From Mycobacterium europaeum (GTDB taxonomy: Bacteria > Actinomycetota > Actinomycetes > Mycobacteriales > Mycobacteriaceae): a stretch of DNA of 64,000 nt. Below, in pieces: positions 8,371 through 16,281 of the stretch. The notes below the pieces were generated by a model. That model was not told the origin of the DNA. It saw only the letters and a list, made by a program, of their open reading frames with translations, and ran no database searches. The DNA is taken from NCBI RefSeq assembly GCF_002102155.1, contig NZ_LQOU01000065.1, positions 1-64,000 of the forward strand, in the 5' to 3' direction. The position numbers were made by a program, and so were the translations under genes. How positions within the stretch are numbered: the stretch's first letter is position 1; each line of letters begins with the position of its first letter.

Positions 8371-8746
8371 GCTCGGCCGCGAGGGTGATGAGGGCCGGCT
8401 CGCCGGTGACCTCGACCAGGAGCCTGGGATCCATCGCCTCGACGATCACGGTTCCCGCGGCCCGCGGGTCGGCGCGCACCAACACGTTGCACGGCAACAG
8501 CAGCCCGATCTCCCGATCCACGCTGATAGCTCGATGCGCCACCGCCGCATTGCACGCGCCGAGGATTCGGTAGTCCTCCATCTCCACTCCGAGCTGATCG
8601 CGCAGCGCCGCCCTGACGTCGACTTCGGTCAGTACGCCGAACCCGTGCTGCGCCAGGGCGGTTCGGGTGTGTGCCACCGCGTCGTCGAACCCGGCCGGCA
8701 GTCTGGTCGACAATCCGGCGTTCGTCGCGATGTGGGCGTCGGTCAA
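8321..8746 (-). CDS. DUF302-family protein
   Basis: This 141-residue protein matches DUF302 (TT1751-like fold) in layout: GFDDAVAHTRTALAQHGFGVLTEVDV, a GACNAAVAHRAIS cysteine region, then a GLLLPCNVLVR strand and a DPRLLVEV segment. Function is unknown; DUF302 proteins are often linked to metal or redox stress. The start is TTG 8746, overlapping the TGA of the upstream protease gene (TTGA), which implies coupling. No later ATG would keep the conserved first helix. It is the last gene of a three-gene minus-strand unit and its 3' end overlaps the hydrogenase protease gene tail to tail. Confidence 0.75.
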   Translation of the reverse strand: MTDAHIATNAGLSTRLPAGFDDAVAHTRTALAQHGFGVLTEVDVRAALRDQLGVEMEDYRILGACNAAVAHRAISVDREIGLLLPCNVLVRADPRAAGTVIVEAMDPRLLVEVTGEPALITLAAELTVHLRGAIASLTESR

Positions 8747-10164
8747 GAGCTGAGACCGGTTCCCCGCGCCGACGTGGGGAGGTCGATGTGTTTGCCGCAG
8801 TTCGGGCAGAAGCGTTCGTTCGGATGGTGCTCCGCCCCACAATGAGCGCAGAAGTGGGGTTCGTCGTCGGCCGGCTCGGGCCTGGGCATCAGGCGAAGGG
8901 GTTGGACGTCGGGTGCCGGGGGGATCCGGCGATGCGTCTTGAGTCCCAGGTAGGTCAGGCCGGCGCCGAGTCCCAGCACGGCCAAGACGCTGACGACGAT
9001 GTACCACAACAGATTCCGTCCGCTTAGCGAGGAGGAATCGCCGTACTGCTGGCGCAGGTTGGCCGCGTTGGTCTTGAGGTCGTCAAGGCCGGGGTAGCCG
9101 GGCGACATGGCCAGCGTCTGGTCGAATTCACTGATCGCGTCGGTGTAGTGGCCCGCGTAGAAGTCGGTAAGCCCCTTGCGGTAGATCCGGTCAGCGGGTC
9201 CGAGCATCGGCTTGACACCCTTGCTCGCCAAGATCGACGCCAGGCCGTCGGCCGGCGCGACGAAGTTGAACGGTTGCGTCTCGCCGGCGGGCGCGAAGCT
9301 GTTCGTGCCGATCACCTTGCCGTTCAGCCCGATCGTCGGGCCGCCGCTCATACCTTCGGTCATCGCGGCGTCGATCTCATACGCGGGGTTCGATCCCGCG
9401 ATGGTCTTCTTGTTGACCCTGCCGCTCTTGTAGGTCGGGTCGAGCGAAGCGCCGGTGACGTTTTGGGTGCTCTCGGCAAAGCCCACCGCGAGAACGGGCG
9501 TACCGATGGTGACGTCGGCGTCGATGTCGAGTTCGGACGACGGGAGGTTGCGCTTGGCCACCTTGAGAAGAGCGGCGTCGCCCTTGCCGAGCGGCCGGAA
9601 ATCGACGACGTTGGCGACCACCTTGTCGACGAGTTTCGTTCCGGTGCCGGACATCAGCGTGATGCCCACGTGGGGGCCCTGACCGGGCGTGTCGCCTTCC
9701 ACCCTCGCGTTCTTCTGCAGCCACTCGACAGTGGTTGCCGGATCGCTCGATTCGGGCGCGTCGGGAAACTCGCTCCGGTATTCCTCGGCGGCCCGCTTGA
9801 AGATCAGTTCGGTGGCGCTGGCCGGGTCGACGCAGTGGCCCGCCGTTGCCACCCAGCCGTCGGGGTTGACGACGAAAGCCGTGCAATTCCAGGTGGCCAG
9901 GAAGGGCATGGTGGAGCCCCGGCCGAACTGGGAAAGGATCTCACCGTTGGGCAGCCGGACCAGGCCGTAGCCCTCGGCGGCGAGGTACATGATGGACGGC
10001 CGGATCAGGGCCGCGGCCCGCTCCTCCGGTTTGACCTGGGGGCGGCCGCCGTCGGCGGCGGCCACGCCCGGCGCACCCGCCCACAGCATGAGCGCGGCCG
10101 CCGACAATGCCAGCGCCCGTCCGACCGTCCTCCAGACCGGCCTACCCACTACTGCTCCGGTCAT
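8743..10164 (-). CDS. Secreted/membrane-anchored trypsin-like serine protease with C-terminal zinc ribbon
   Basis: This 473-residue protein has a signal peptide or anchor (residues 10-37, LALSAAALMLWAGAPGVAAA), then a trypsin/HtrA-like domain. The likely triad is His110 (TAGHCVD), Asp196 (GDAALLKV) and Ser273 (EGMSGGPTIG). A TPR-like helix pair follows (about 325-375), then a membrane helix (about 384-408, LLWYIVVSVLAVLGLGAG). A short tail holds a four-cysteine zinc ribbon (CxxC at 439/442 and 453/456). This topology puts the protease outside and the ribbon inside, suggesting envelope-stress signalling or quality control. The start ATG overlaps the stop of a small upstream gene (ATGA). Confidence 0.85.
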   Translation of the reverse strand: MTGAVVGRPVWRTVGRALALSAAALMLWAGAPGVAAADGGRPQVKPEERAAALIRPSIMYLAAEGYGLVRLPNGEILSQFGRGSTMPFLATWNCTAFVVNPDGWVATAGHCVDPASATELIFKRAAEEYRSEFPDAPESSDPATTVEWLQKNARVEGDTPGQGPHVGITLMSGTGTKLVDKVVANVVDFRPLGKGDAALLKVAKRNLPSSELDIDADVTIGTPVLAVGFAESTQNVTGASLDPTYKSGRVNKKTIAGSNPAYEIDAAMTEGMSGGPTIGLNGKVIGTNSFAPAGETQPFNFVAPADGLASILASKGVKPMLGPADRIYRKGLTDFYAGHYTDAISEFDQTLAMSPGYPGLDDLKTNAANLRQQYGDSSSLSGRNLLWYIVVSVLAVLGLGAGLTYLGLKTHRRIPPAPDVQPLRLMPRPEPADDEPHFCAHCGAEHHPNERFCPNCGKHIDLPTSARGTGLSS

Positions 10165-10364
10165 GGCAGCGGCCGCAGCAGCGGGGCGTGAGCCGCACAG
10201 GCCGGGCGGCCCACCGATGACGGATGACGGTGCATCGCCGCGACGAGCTCGGCGGCGTGTCGTCGCGCCGAGATCCAGGCGGGGTGCGACTCGAGGATGA
10301 TCACTTGCGCGCCGGCAGCCGACGCCACGGTGGTTCGCTCCGCTGCGGGAGCTGTCACAGTCAC
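10161..10364 (-). CDS. Small protein of unknown function, coupled to the serine protease
   Basis: This short frame of 67 codons runs from GTG 10364 to a TGA at 10161-10163 that overlaps the protease ATG (ATGA). That overlap, typical of coupled genes here, is the main support. The product has a basic, His-containing C-terminal half (ISARRHAAELVAAMHRHPS) and no membrane segment. A weak AGGGG ribosome site precedes GTG 10364; GTG 10358 is an alternative. A near-perfect DosR box (10401-10414) lies 37 bp upstream, so the small gene and protease are probably hypoxia-induced. No homologue is recognised. Confidence 0.5.
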   Translation of the reverse strand: MTVTAPAAERTTVASAAGAQVIILESHPAWISARRHAAELVAAMHRHPSSVGRPACAAHAPLLRPLP

Positions 10365-10400
10365 AACCCCTATTCCAGCCCTTCGCCGGACGAGTGGATA

Positions 10401-10414
10401 GGGACCGAAGTCCC
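10401..10414. promoter_or_regulatory. DosR box between divergent units
   Basis: GGGACCGAAGTCCC differs from the symmetric DosR core only at two central positions. It is one of the two strongest sites in the window. It faces the small protein/protease/DUF302 unit (start 10364) and also lies upstream of the flavodoxin gene (10576). Confidence 0.8.
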
Positions 10415-10474
10415 GACCGCGAAGGACCTCCGTTCGTCCCCGTTCGTGGGCTTTACCAGGGGTGATTCCGCAAA

Positions 10475-10488
10475 GTGACCAAGGCCCC
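10475..10488. promoter_or_regulatory. DosR box upstream of flavodoxin gene
   Basis: GTGACCAAGGCCCC keeps the half-site spacing of the DosR core. It lies 88 bp before ATG 10576 and pairs with the stronger site at 10401; tandem sites are common at DosR promoters. Confidence 0.6.
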
Positions 10489-10575
10489 GGGCCGTGGTGC
10501 CTTTGCGCCCTTACCCCGCGACCCAATCCGCGCCAGCATGGAGTGTCCGAGCCGCCCGTCGCAAAGGAGTTGGCC

Positions 10576-11061
10576 ATGAAGTCGCTGATCGTGTGCGCTT
10601 CAAGGTCCCACGGCAACACCCGCCTGGTCGCCGATCGGATGGCCGGGGTGCTGGATGCCGAGGTCGTCACGCCCGAGTCCGTCGATCCCGGGACCGTCGG
10701 CGACTACGACGTGGTCGGTTTTGGTTCGGGGATCTACTACATGATGATGGATGCGCGGCTGCGGAAACTGATCCGCCGGCTGCCCGCCGCCGAACACCAC
10801 ACCGCGGCATTCACGTTCTTCACCAGCGGCGCGCGCGAGGTTCCGCTGTTGGGCTATCACCGGCCGATCCGGGAGACCCTCGAGCAGAAGGGCTTCGACG
10901 TGATCGGATCGTTCTCCTGCCGGGGGTTCGACACGGTCGGGCCGTTCGGATTCATCGGTGGCATCAACAGGGGGCGGCCCAACGAGCACGACCTCGATCG
11001 GGCCGCCGCGTTCGCCGCCCGCGTCCGCAAACGCGCCGCGGGCGCTCAGGCCGCTTCCTGA
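10576..11061 (+). CDS. Flavodoxin-domain protein
   Basis: This 161-residue flavodoxin-fold protein has the first strand MKSLIVCASRSHGNTRLVAD carrying the phosphate-binding loop (SRSHGNT), then DYDVVGFGSGIYY and AFTFFTSGAR. A C-terminal RGRPNEHDLDRAAAFAARV helix ends it. It likely binds FMN and carries electrons in the cytoplasm, possibly serving PFOR or the reductases encoded nearby; this partner is inferred only. AAAGGAG at 10563-10569 fixes ATG 10576. Two DosR-type sites lie upstream. The stomatin-like gene follows after 26 bp and may share the transcript. Confidence 0.85.
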   Translation: MKSLIVCASRSHGNTRLVADRMAGVLDAEVVTPESVDPGTVGDYDVVGFGSGIYYMMMDARLRKLIRRLPAAEHHTAAFTFFTSGAREVPLLGYHRPIRETLEQKGFDVIGSFSCRGFDTVGPFGFIGGINRGRPNEHDLDRAAAFAARVRKRAAGAQAAS

Positions 11062-11087
11062 CGAACGAATGAGTTGAGGTGGTCTTG

Positions 11088-11918
11088 ATGACCGATATTG
11101 CTGCCACTGTGGTGATCTCCGCGGTGGTCGTGGCGGTGGTGCTGGCCCTGGCGTCGATCAGGGTGGTGCAGGAATACCAGCGCGGTGTGCATTTCCGGCT
11201 CGGCCGGGTGATCGGCGTCCGCGAACCCGGTCTTCGGCTCATCGTTCCGGTCATCGACCGCCTGTGGCGGATTTCGATGCGCATCGTGACCATGCCCATC
11301 CAGTCGCAGGGCATCATCACCCGCGACAACGTGAGCGTCGACATCGCCGCGGTCGCCTACTTCCGCGTCGTCGACGCCCGCAAGTCCGTCGTCGTCATCG
11401 AAAACGTCAACGCGGCCATCGACCAGATCGCGCAGACCACCCTCCGCAACGTCGTCGGACAACATTCCCTCGACGAGGTGCTGGCCCAGACCGAGAAGAT
11501 CAACGGCAGCATCCGCCAGATCCTGGACGCCACCACGGTGGAATGGGGCGTGGAGGTCACCCTGGTCGAACTCAAGGACATTCAGCTACCGGACAGCATG
11601 AAGCGCGCCATGGCCCGCGAGGCCGAGGCCGAGCGCGAGAAGCGGGCCAAAATCATTGCAGCCGAGGGGGAGGCGCGCGCGGCCGCCGCGCTCGGTGACG
11701 CCTCGGACACCATGATGAGGCACCCGCTGGCCCTGCAGCTGCGCAACCTGCAGACGTTGATCGAACTGGGAGTCGAGAAGAACACCACCATCGTGTTCCC
11801 CGCTCCGCTGATGACCGCGATCGGAGAACTCACCGCCTTCCTGGCGCGTGAGACCGGCGCGGCCAACAGCGGCGACCAATCCGAGAACAGCCTGATGCGG
11901 GCGGCCGCCCTGCACTGA
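11088..11918 (+). CDS. SPFH/Band-7 stomatin-like (slipin) membrane protein
   Basis: This 276-residue protein has one N-terminal membrane helix (about residues 5-25) and a prohibitin-homology domain (QEYQRGVHFRLGRVIGVREPG through VTLVELKDIQLPDSM). A charged coiled segment follows (MAREAEAEREKRAKIIAAEGEA shortened here to its first part), then a C-terminal oligomerisation region with TIVFPAPLM. Such slipins assemble into membrane microdomains and often pair with a NfeD protease partner; none lies adjacent. ATG 11088 is chosen over in-frame GTG 11079 because GAGGTGG sits correctly before it. It follows the flavodoxin gene closely. Confidence 0.88.
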   Translation: MTDIAATVVISAVVVAVVLALASIRVVQEYQRGVHFRLGRVIGVREPGLRLIVPVIDRLWRISMRIVTMPIQSQGIITRDNVSVDIAAVAYFRVVDARKSVVVIENVNAAIDQIAQTTLRNVVGQHSLDEVLAQTEKINGSIRQILDATTVEWGVEVTLVELKDIQLPDSMKRAMAREAEAEREKRAKIIAAEGEARAAAALGDASDTMMRHPLALQLRNLQTLIELGVEKNTTIVFPAPLMTAIGELTAFLARETGAANSGDQSENSLMRAAALH

Positions 11919-11934
11919 TCGTCGGTGCGCTCCG

Positions 11935-11948
11935 GTGACCTTTGACCC
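11935..11948. promoter_or_regulatory. DosR box upstream of Rv0079-like gene
   Basis: GTGACCTTTGACCC keeps the DosR core spacing with a TT centre. It is 38 bp before ATG 11986, so transcription would start very near the start codon. Confidence 0.6.
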
Positions 11949-11985
11949 TGTCCCGCAACCGGTTTAGTGGCGTAGCACTTGAGTT

Positions 11986-12783
11986 ATGCGCCACGGCACA
12001 CCAACACCCGATGTCGACGTCCAGGTCGCCACCGGCGACGTGCTTCCCACAGAAGCCGAATACGTCCGCAGCAAGGTCGGTGAACTCACCCGCTACGCGA
12101 GCCGGCCGGTGCGGCACGCCCGCGTGCGGCTCACCCGGCACCGCGATCCGGCGGTGCAGCGCCCCGTCGTCGCGCAGGCCAACCTCGACCTCGACGGCCG
12201 GCCGGTGCGCGCCCAGGTCCAGGCCGATACGGTGCGGGAAGCGGTCGATCTCCTGGCGGCGCGGTTGCGGCGCCGCCTCGAACACGCCGCCGCGCACTGG
12301 GACGCTCGCCGTGGCGAGCGACCGGCGGGTCCCGGCGAATGGCGCCACGAATCCCGGCCGGCGCACCGGCCAAGCTATTTCCCCCGGCCGGCGGGTCAGC
12401 GCCGCGTCATCCGGCGCAAGTCGTTCACGATGGCGCCCTGCACCCTCGACGATGCCGCGAACGAAATGGACCTGCTCGACTACGACTTCCACTTGTTCAC
12501 GGAGAAAGGCACGGGCATTGCCGGTGTGCTGTATCGCGCCGGACCCACGGGCTACCGCCTGGCGCTGGCGGCGCCGGACCTGGCCGGCCAGGTGAGTGAG
12601 CATGCGCTTCCCGTGACCATCAGCCGACAACCCCTGCCGTGTCTCACCGAGGAAGGAGCGGCCGACCGGCTGGCCGTGCTCGGCCTGCCGTTCCTGTTTT
12701 TCATCCACGCCGCCTACGGCTGCGCCAGCGTGTTGTACCTGCGCTACGACGGGCATTACGGCCTGATCACCCCGGCGGGCTAG
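11986..12783 (+). CDS. Rv0079-like ribosome-associated dormancy factor (HPF/S30AE type)
   Basis: This 265-residue protein resembles the DosR-regulon protein Rv0079 and two mycobacterial hibernation-factor homologues. The N-terminal part is a divergent S30AE/HPF domain (RARVRLTRHRDP-like strand, NLDLDGRPVRAQVQADTVR). The C-terminal half carries two dimerisation-type repeats: AANEMDLLDYDFHLFTEK with VLYRAGPTGYRLAL, and LPFLFFIHAAYG with LRYDGHYGLITPAG. It probably binds ribosomes and slows or protects them in hypoxia, as proposed for Rv0079. The DosR-like site sits 38 bp upstream, and no Shine-Dalgarno sequence is clear, so the message may be nearly leaderless. Confidence 0.85.
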   Translation: MRHGTPTPDVDVQVATGDVLPTEAEYVRSKVGELTRYASRPVRHARVRLTRHRDPAVQRPVVAQANLDLDGRPVRAQVQADTVREAVDLLAARLRRRLEHAAAHWDARRGERPAGPGEWRHESRPAHRPSYFPRPAGQRRVIRRKSFTMAPCTLDDAANEMDLLDYDFHLFTEKGTGIAGVLYRAGPTGYRLALAAPDLAGQVSEHALPVTISRQPLPCLTEEGAADRLAVLGLPFLFFIHAAYGCASVLYLRYDGHYGLITPAG

Positions 12784-12826
12784 CTGCACGGGCCGCGGTG
12801 TGCAGAGCACATCGGCGCGCTCACCG

Positions 12827-12840
12827 GGGACCAAGGACCC
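12827..12840. promoter_or_regulatory. DosR box upstream of SRPBCC gene
   Basis: GGGACCAAGGACCC is a good DosR core match, identical to the site at 22662-22675. It lies 36 bp before ATG 12877. Confidence 0.7.
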
Positions 12841-12876
12841 TCGCAGGTATGGCGGCGTTCCGCGCAGACTGGCGTC

Positions 12877-13518
12877 ATGGCCAACATGACGAAGCGGATC
12901 GTCCAGACCACCGCACTGCTCGCCGTGCTGTACGGTGCGCGCAGGTACTACCGCAACTGGGGCGCGACCAAGGCGGAGTCACAGATGCGATTTCCGGGTG
13001 ACGCGCTGGTGAGCGATCCGGCGATTCAGACCACCGAGGCGACCGACGTCGACGCGTCCGCCCCCGCGGTCTGGTCCCGGTTGCTGCAGATGGCCCAGGA
13101 CAGGAGCGAACGCGACGACGTCGACGGGCTGAGAAGCCCTGTGCGACAAGGTGCCGAGGGGCTCCGAGTGGGGGACGCGGTGCGCCTGGCCCCCGAAGGA
13201 TGGCTGGGGTTGCCCGACGGGGTGACGTTACGTGTCGCGGAGATCGTGCCGGAAAAGTACGTCGTGCTCAACGCCTCGCGGCCCGACCCACGCTGGAATG
13301 CGGTCTTGTCCTTTCACCTGCAGCCGCACTGGCAGGACCGGGTGCGACTGCTCGCGCGCGCCCGAATCGGCTTGCGCTATCCGGGCGAGGTGTTCGTCCT
13401 GGAATTGGCCAGGCCGGCGATAGCGCTGGGGACGCGTGCGCTACTGGTCGCGGTCAAGCGCGGCGCCGAGCGCCTCGACCTGACACGGCCGGTCGGCTCG
13501 TCCGCCGGGACAAGGTGA
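12877..13518 (+). CDS. SRPBCC/polyketide-cyclase-like protein with N-terminal membrane anchor
   Basis: This 213-residue protein has a short N-terminal hydrophobic helix (about residues 5-20, RIVQTTALLAVLYGA). A START/SRPBCC-type domain follows: VDASAPAVWSRLLQM, then GLRVGDAVRLAP and EIVPEKYVVLNAS. Members bind hydrophobic ligands in a deep pocket; the ligand here is unknown. It sits under a good DosR-type box and is followed 16 bp later by a universal stress protein gene, so the two are likely co-expressed in hypoxia. No catalytic residues can be assigned. Confidence 0.7.
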   Translation: MANMTKRIVQTTALLAVLYGARRYYRNWGATKAESQMRFPGDALVSDPAIQTTEATDVDASAPAVWSRLLQMAQDRSERDDVDGLRSPVRQGAEGLRVGDAVRLAPEGWLGLPDGVTLRVAEIVPEKYVVLNASRPDPRWNAVLSFHLQPHWQDRVRLLARARIGLRYPGEVFVLELARPAIALGTRALLVAVKRGAERLDLTRPVGSSAGTR

Positions 13519-13534
13519 CGGGACGGGTCGGACG

Positions 13535-14326
13535 ATGAAATCCATCCTCGTGGGAATCGACGGTTCGTCGGCGGCGATCGCGGCCGCGCTGTGGGGCGTC
13601 GACGAAGCGATCACCCGCGGTGTGCCGCTGCGCCTCGTCTCCGTTGTCAAGCCGACGCATGAGTCCCCGGAAGACTACGAGCGCGACGTCGCGCACGCCG
13701 AGAAGTCGCTGCGCGAGGCAAGGCTCGCGGTCGAGGCCACGGGCAAGTCGGTCGCGGTAGAAACGGACATGCCGCGGGGCCCCGCCGGGTCGCTGCTGGT
13801 GGAAGCCTCCACGGCGGCCGACATGATCTGCGTCGGGTGCGTCGGCATCGGCCGCTACGCGCGCTCCATCGTGGGTTCGACGGCGACGGAACTCGCCGAG
13901 AAGGCGCATTGCCCGGTCGCGGTCGTGCGGACCGGCTCCGACCAGCCACCGCCGGATGTCAATTGGATCGTGGTCCGGATGACGGACGCCCCCGGCAACG
14001 ACACCGTCGTGAATTATGCTGCCGCGGAGGCGAAGCTGCGTCGAGCGCCCTTGCTGGTGCTCGGCGGCCGCCCCGAGGAGCTCACCGAGCATGCCGACGG
14101 CGCGTTCGAACGCCGGGTGGCGCAGTGGCGGGAAGACAATCCCGAGCTGCGGGTGTACCCGATCACCACCAGGCAGGGCATCGCCGGCTACCTCAGCGCC
14201 AACGACGAACGAGTCCTGCTGGCCGTCATCGGTGCCGATGAGGCCCGCCAGCTCGCGCAATTGGTAGGGCCGCAGGGACATCCGCTCTTCCGTCACCCCG
14301 AATGCTCCGTGCTCGTCGTGCGCTAG
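13535..14326 (+). CDS. Universal stress protein (Rv3134c-like)
   Basis: This 263-residue protein has an N-terminal USP domain (MKSILVGIDGSSAAIAAAL) ending with the ATP-binding signature GCVGIGRYARSIVGSTA and AHCPVAVVR. A degenerate second domain (about 140-263) ends HPECSVLVVR, like Rv3134c. It probably binds ATP and acts in stress signalling or growth control. It follows the SRPBCC gene by 16 bp. It overlaps or nearly touches the next gene depending on that start. It is one of six USP genes in this window, and its WGVDEAITRGVPLRL phrase closely echoes the copy at 28280. Confidence 0.88.
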   Translation: MKSILVGIDGSSAAIAAALWGVDEAITRGVPLRLVSVVKPTHESPEDYERDVAHAEKSLREARLAVEATGKSVAVETDMPRGPAGSLLVEASTAADMICVGCVGIGRYARSIVGSTATELAEKAHCPVAVVRTGSDQPPPDVNWIVVRMTDAPGNDTVVNYAAAEAKLRRAPLLVLGGRPEELTEHADGAFERRVAQWREDNPELRVYPITTRQGIAGYLSANDERVLLAVIGADEARQLAQLVGPQGHPLFRHPECSVLVVR

Positions 14327-14334
14327 CGGGCGCC

Positions 14335-15729
14335 GTGAAGATCAGTCCCGGGGGCGGCCGAACCGGCAGGGAGCGGGTCTTGGTGGGTGCCGACGTCCCG
14401 GCGGCACGCATCGTCAGCGTGGCTTTGCTGCTGTGCGTCCTGGTCTGGTTGACGGTGCTGGTCGCGCGGGAACGCCTCGGTTACGAAAGCGTCGCCCCGG
14501 GCCGGTTCGGGTGGTCGGTGGCGCTGCTGGGCGCGGCCGCCCTGATCGCGCGCGGCATCTTTCTCGGCCGCCCGGTGACCACCGCGCACGCGATGTATGC
14601 GGCCGTCACGGTGGGTGCCGGAGTGGGCGCGCATGTCGTGTCCTGGGCGGTGCTGGGCAATGCGCTGATCGCCGGCAGTGGACTGGCGCTGATGCTGCCG
14701 ACCGCGGCCCGCCCGCAGCCGGAGTTGCTGGGCCGGGTGTGGGGGCTGGTCAACGCGACCCGGGGGGACCCGTTGGCCCCGTTCGCGATGCATTCGAGCA
14801 AGAGCTATCACCTCAACGCGGACGGGACCGCGGCGATCGCCTACCGCACGCGGCTGGGGTTCGCGGTGGTCAGCGGCGACCCGATCGGCGACGTGGCGCA
14901 ATTCGAGGATCTCGCAGCCGATTTCGTCCGGATGTGCCGCAGCCGGGGATGGCAGATCATCGTGTTGGCGGCCGGCGAACGCCACCTTCGGTTGTGGCGC
15001 GGGGACACGGTGGGCCAGCCCATGCTGTCGGTGCCGATCGGCCGCGATGTCGTCGTCGACATCCGCCGCTTCACCCTGAGGGGGCGGCGGTTTCGCAATC
15101 TGCGCCAGGCGGTGCAGCGCACGCACAACTGCGGAGTCACGACCGAGATCGTCGACGAGCAGGGGCTCAGCGGTGCGACGCAGGCCGAGCTGACCGAGGT
15201 GTTGTACGCCGCTCACCGCGCGGCGCGCACCGACCGCGGGTTCTGTATGAACCTCGACGGTGCGCTGCAGGGCCGTTACCCCGGCGTCCACCTGGCCGTC
15301 GCGCGGGACCGGAGTGGGCGAGTGGTCGCGTTTCACCGCTACCTGACCGCCGGTGAGGGGTCGGAGGTCAGCCTCGACGTGCCGTTCCGCCGCCCGGACG
15401 CCCCCAACGGTGTCGACGAGCGGCTCAGCGTCGACATGATCGCTCACGCGAAAGACTCTGGAGGACAGCGTCTTTCGCTGGCATTCGCGGCGTTCCCGGA
15501 GATCTTCGAGGCCGCGCGGCCGGGCCCGCTACAGCGGATCGCGCTGTGGCTGATCCACTTGCTGGACCCGCTGATCCGGCTGGAGTCCCTCTACCGCTAC
15601 CTCCGCAAGTTCCACGCCCTGTCGCAGCGGCGCTACGTGGTGCTGTGCGCCCACCATATTCCGGCCGCGTTGCTGGTCCTGCTCTCGCTGGAGTTCATCC
15701 CGCGCCCACGCCACGTGCGGCCCGGGTAG
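14335..15729 (+). CDS. MprF/LPG-synthase-like protein (DUF2156) with N-terminal membrane helices
   Basis: This protein of about 464 residues has an N-terminal region with some four membrane helices (to about residue 125). A cytoplasmic DUF2156 domain follows: MHSSKSYHLNADGTAAIAYRT start, VVSGDPIGDV, RRFRNLRQAVQRT and VAFHRYLTAG. This is the aminoacyl-phosphatidylglycerol synthase catalytic module, which moves an amino acid from tRNA to a lipid. Unlike LysX it carries no lysyl-tRNA synthetase domain. GTG 14335 is chosen because it follows the USP stop by 8 bp; ATG 14302 would overlap that gene by 25 bp. Substrate is unknown. Confidence 0.78.
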   Translation: MKISPGGGRTGRERVLVGADVPAARIVSVALLLCVLVWLTVLVARERLGYESVAPGRFGWSVALLGAAALIARGIFLGRPVTTAHAMYAAVTVGAGVGAHVVSWAVLGNALIAGSGLALMLPTAARPQPELLGRVWGLVNATRGDPLAPFAMHSSKSYHLNADGTAAIAYRTRLGFAVVSGDPIGDVAQFEDLAADFVRMCRSRGWQIIVLAAGERHLRLWRGDTVGQPMLSVPIGRDVVVDIRRFTLRGRRFRNLRQAVQRTHNCGVTTEIVDEQGLSGATQAELTEVLYAAHRAARTDRGFCMNLDGALQGRYPGVHLAVARDRSGRVVAFHRYLTAGEGSEVSLDVPFRRPDAPNGVDERLSVDMIAHAKDSGGQRLSLAFAAFPEIFEAARPGPLQRIALWLIHLLDPLIRLESLYRYLRKFHALSQRRYVVLCAHHIPAALLVLLSLEFIPRPRHVRPG

Positions 15730-15737
15730 CGGCGGGA

Positions 15738-16154
15738 TCAGTCCGACTGCCCGCCGAAGCGGAACCGGCGGCCCGTGACGATCTCGGGAACGATCCGCAC
15801 GTAGTGCGACTTGTCCGAGGACGTCCAGGGCATGACCTGGGCGCGCTCGGCGTCCTCGATTTCCTCGTCGGTGCGAAGGGAGCGCGCGGTGCCCTTGATG
15901 ATCACGCTCCATCCCTCGGCCACGTTGTGGTCGTCGACCTCGAAGAGCACCTTGTTGTTGATCGCGGTGCTGACCAGCTTGGTGCCCTCCGCGGTGCGAA
16001 ACAGCACGGTACGGCGCTGGACAACATAATTGACCGGGAAGATCTCGGGTTGACCGCCGACGCTGGTGACCAACCGGCCCAGCGTCACGCCCGCCAGCAG
16101 ATCCCAGCATTCGTTCACCGGCAGGATGGAAACCCCGTCGTCGGTCAGTGACAT
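15738..16154 (-). CDS. Pyridoxamine-phosphate-oxidase-like flavin/F420-binding protein (Rv3129 homologue)
   Basis: This 138-residue split-barrel protein begins MSLTDDGVSILPVNECWDLL. Typical barrel strands follow: GRLVTSVGGQPEIFPVNYVV, TVLFRTAEGTKL and VLFEVDDHNVAEGWSVIIKG. It resembles the DosR-regulon protein Rv3129, but with an intact N-terminal strand. Such proteins bind FMN, F420 or haem; the ligand is unknown. It ends 8 bp from the convergent MprF-like gene. A DosR box (16218-16231) lies 64 bp upstream, separating it from the nitroreductase gene behind it. Confidence 0.85.
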   Translation of the reverse strand: MSLTDDGVSILPVNECWDLLAGVTLGRLVTSVGGQPEIFPVNYVVQRRTVLFRTAEGTKLVSTAINNKVLFEVDDHNVAEGWSVIIKGTARSLRTDEEIEDAERAQVMPWTSSDKSHYVRIVPEIVTGRRFRFGGQSD

Positions 16155-16217
16155 CAGTCATCCCTTCATCGGCAGCACGACACCCTCGATGGTATTGCGC
16201 CGGCCCACCGACAGCGT

Positions 16218-16231
16218 CGGCCGAAAGTCCC
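16218..16231. promoter_or_regulatory. DosR box upstream of Rv3129 homologue
   Basis: The reverse complement is GGGACTTTCGGCCG: a perfect left half-site and a good right half. A second, weaker GGGACC half-site with AA centre is at 16240-16253. Together they sit 64-100 bp before the minus-strand start at 16154. Confidence 0.7.
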
Positions 16232-16281
16232 GCGGGGCGGGGACCAAGGTTGTCTGGCCGCGTGGCAGCACCGTTGCGCCG

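Noticed and set aside
10365..10670. Long N-terminal extension of the small minus-strand gene to 10670
   Set aside because: It would overlap the flavodoxin gene and cross two DosR boxes. The GTG at 10364 is a more sensible start.
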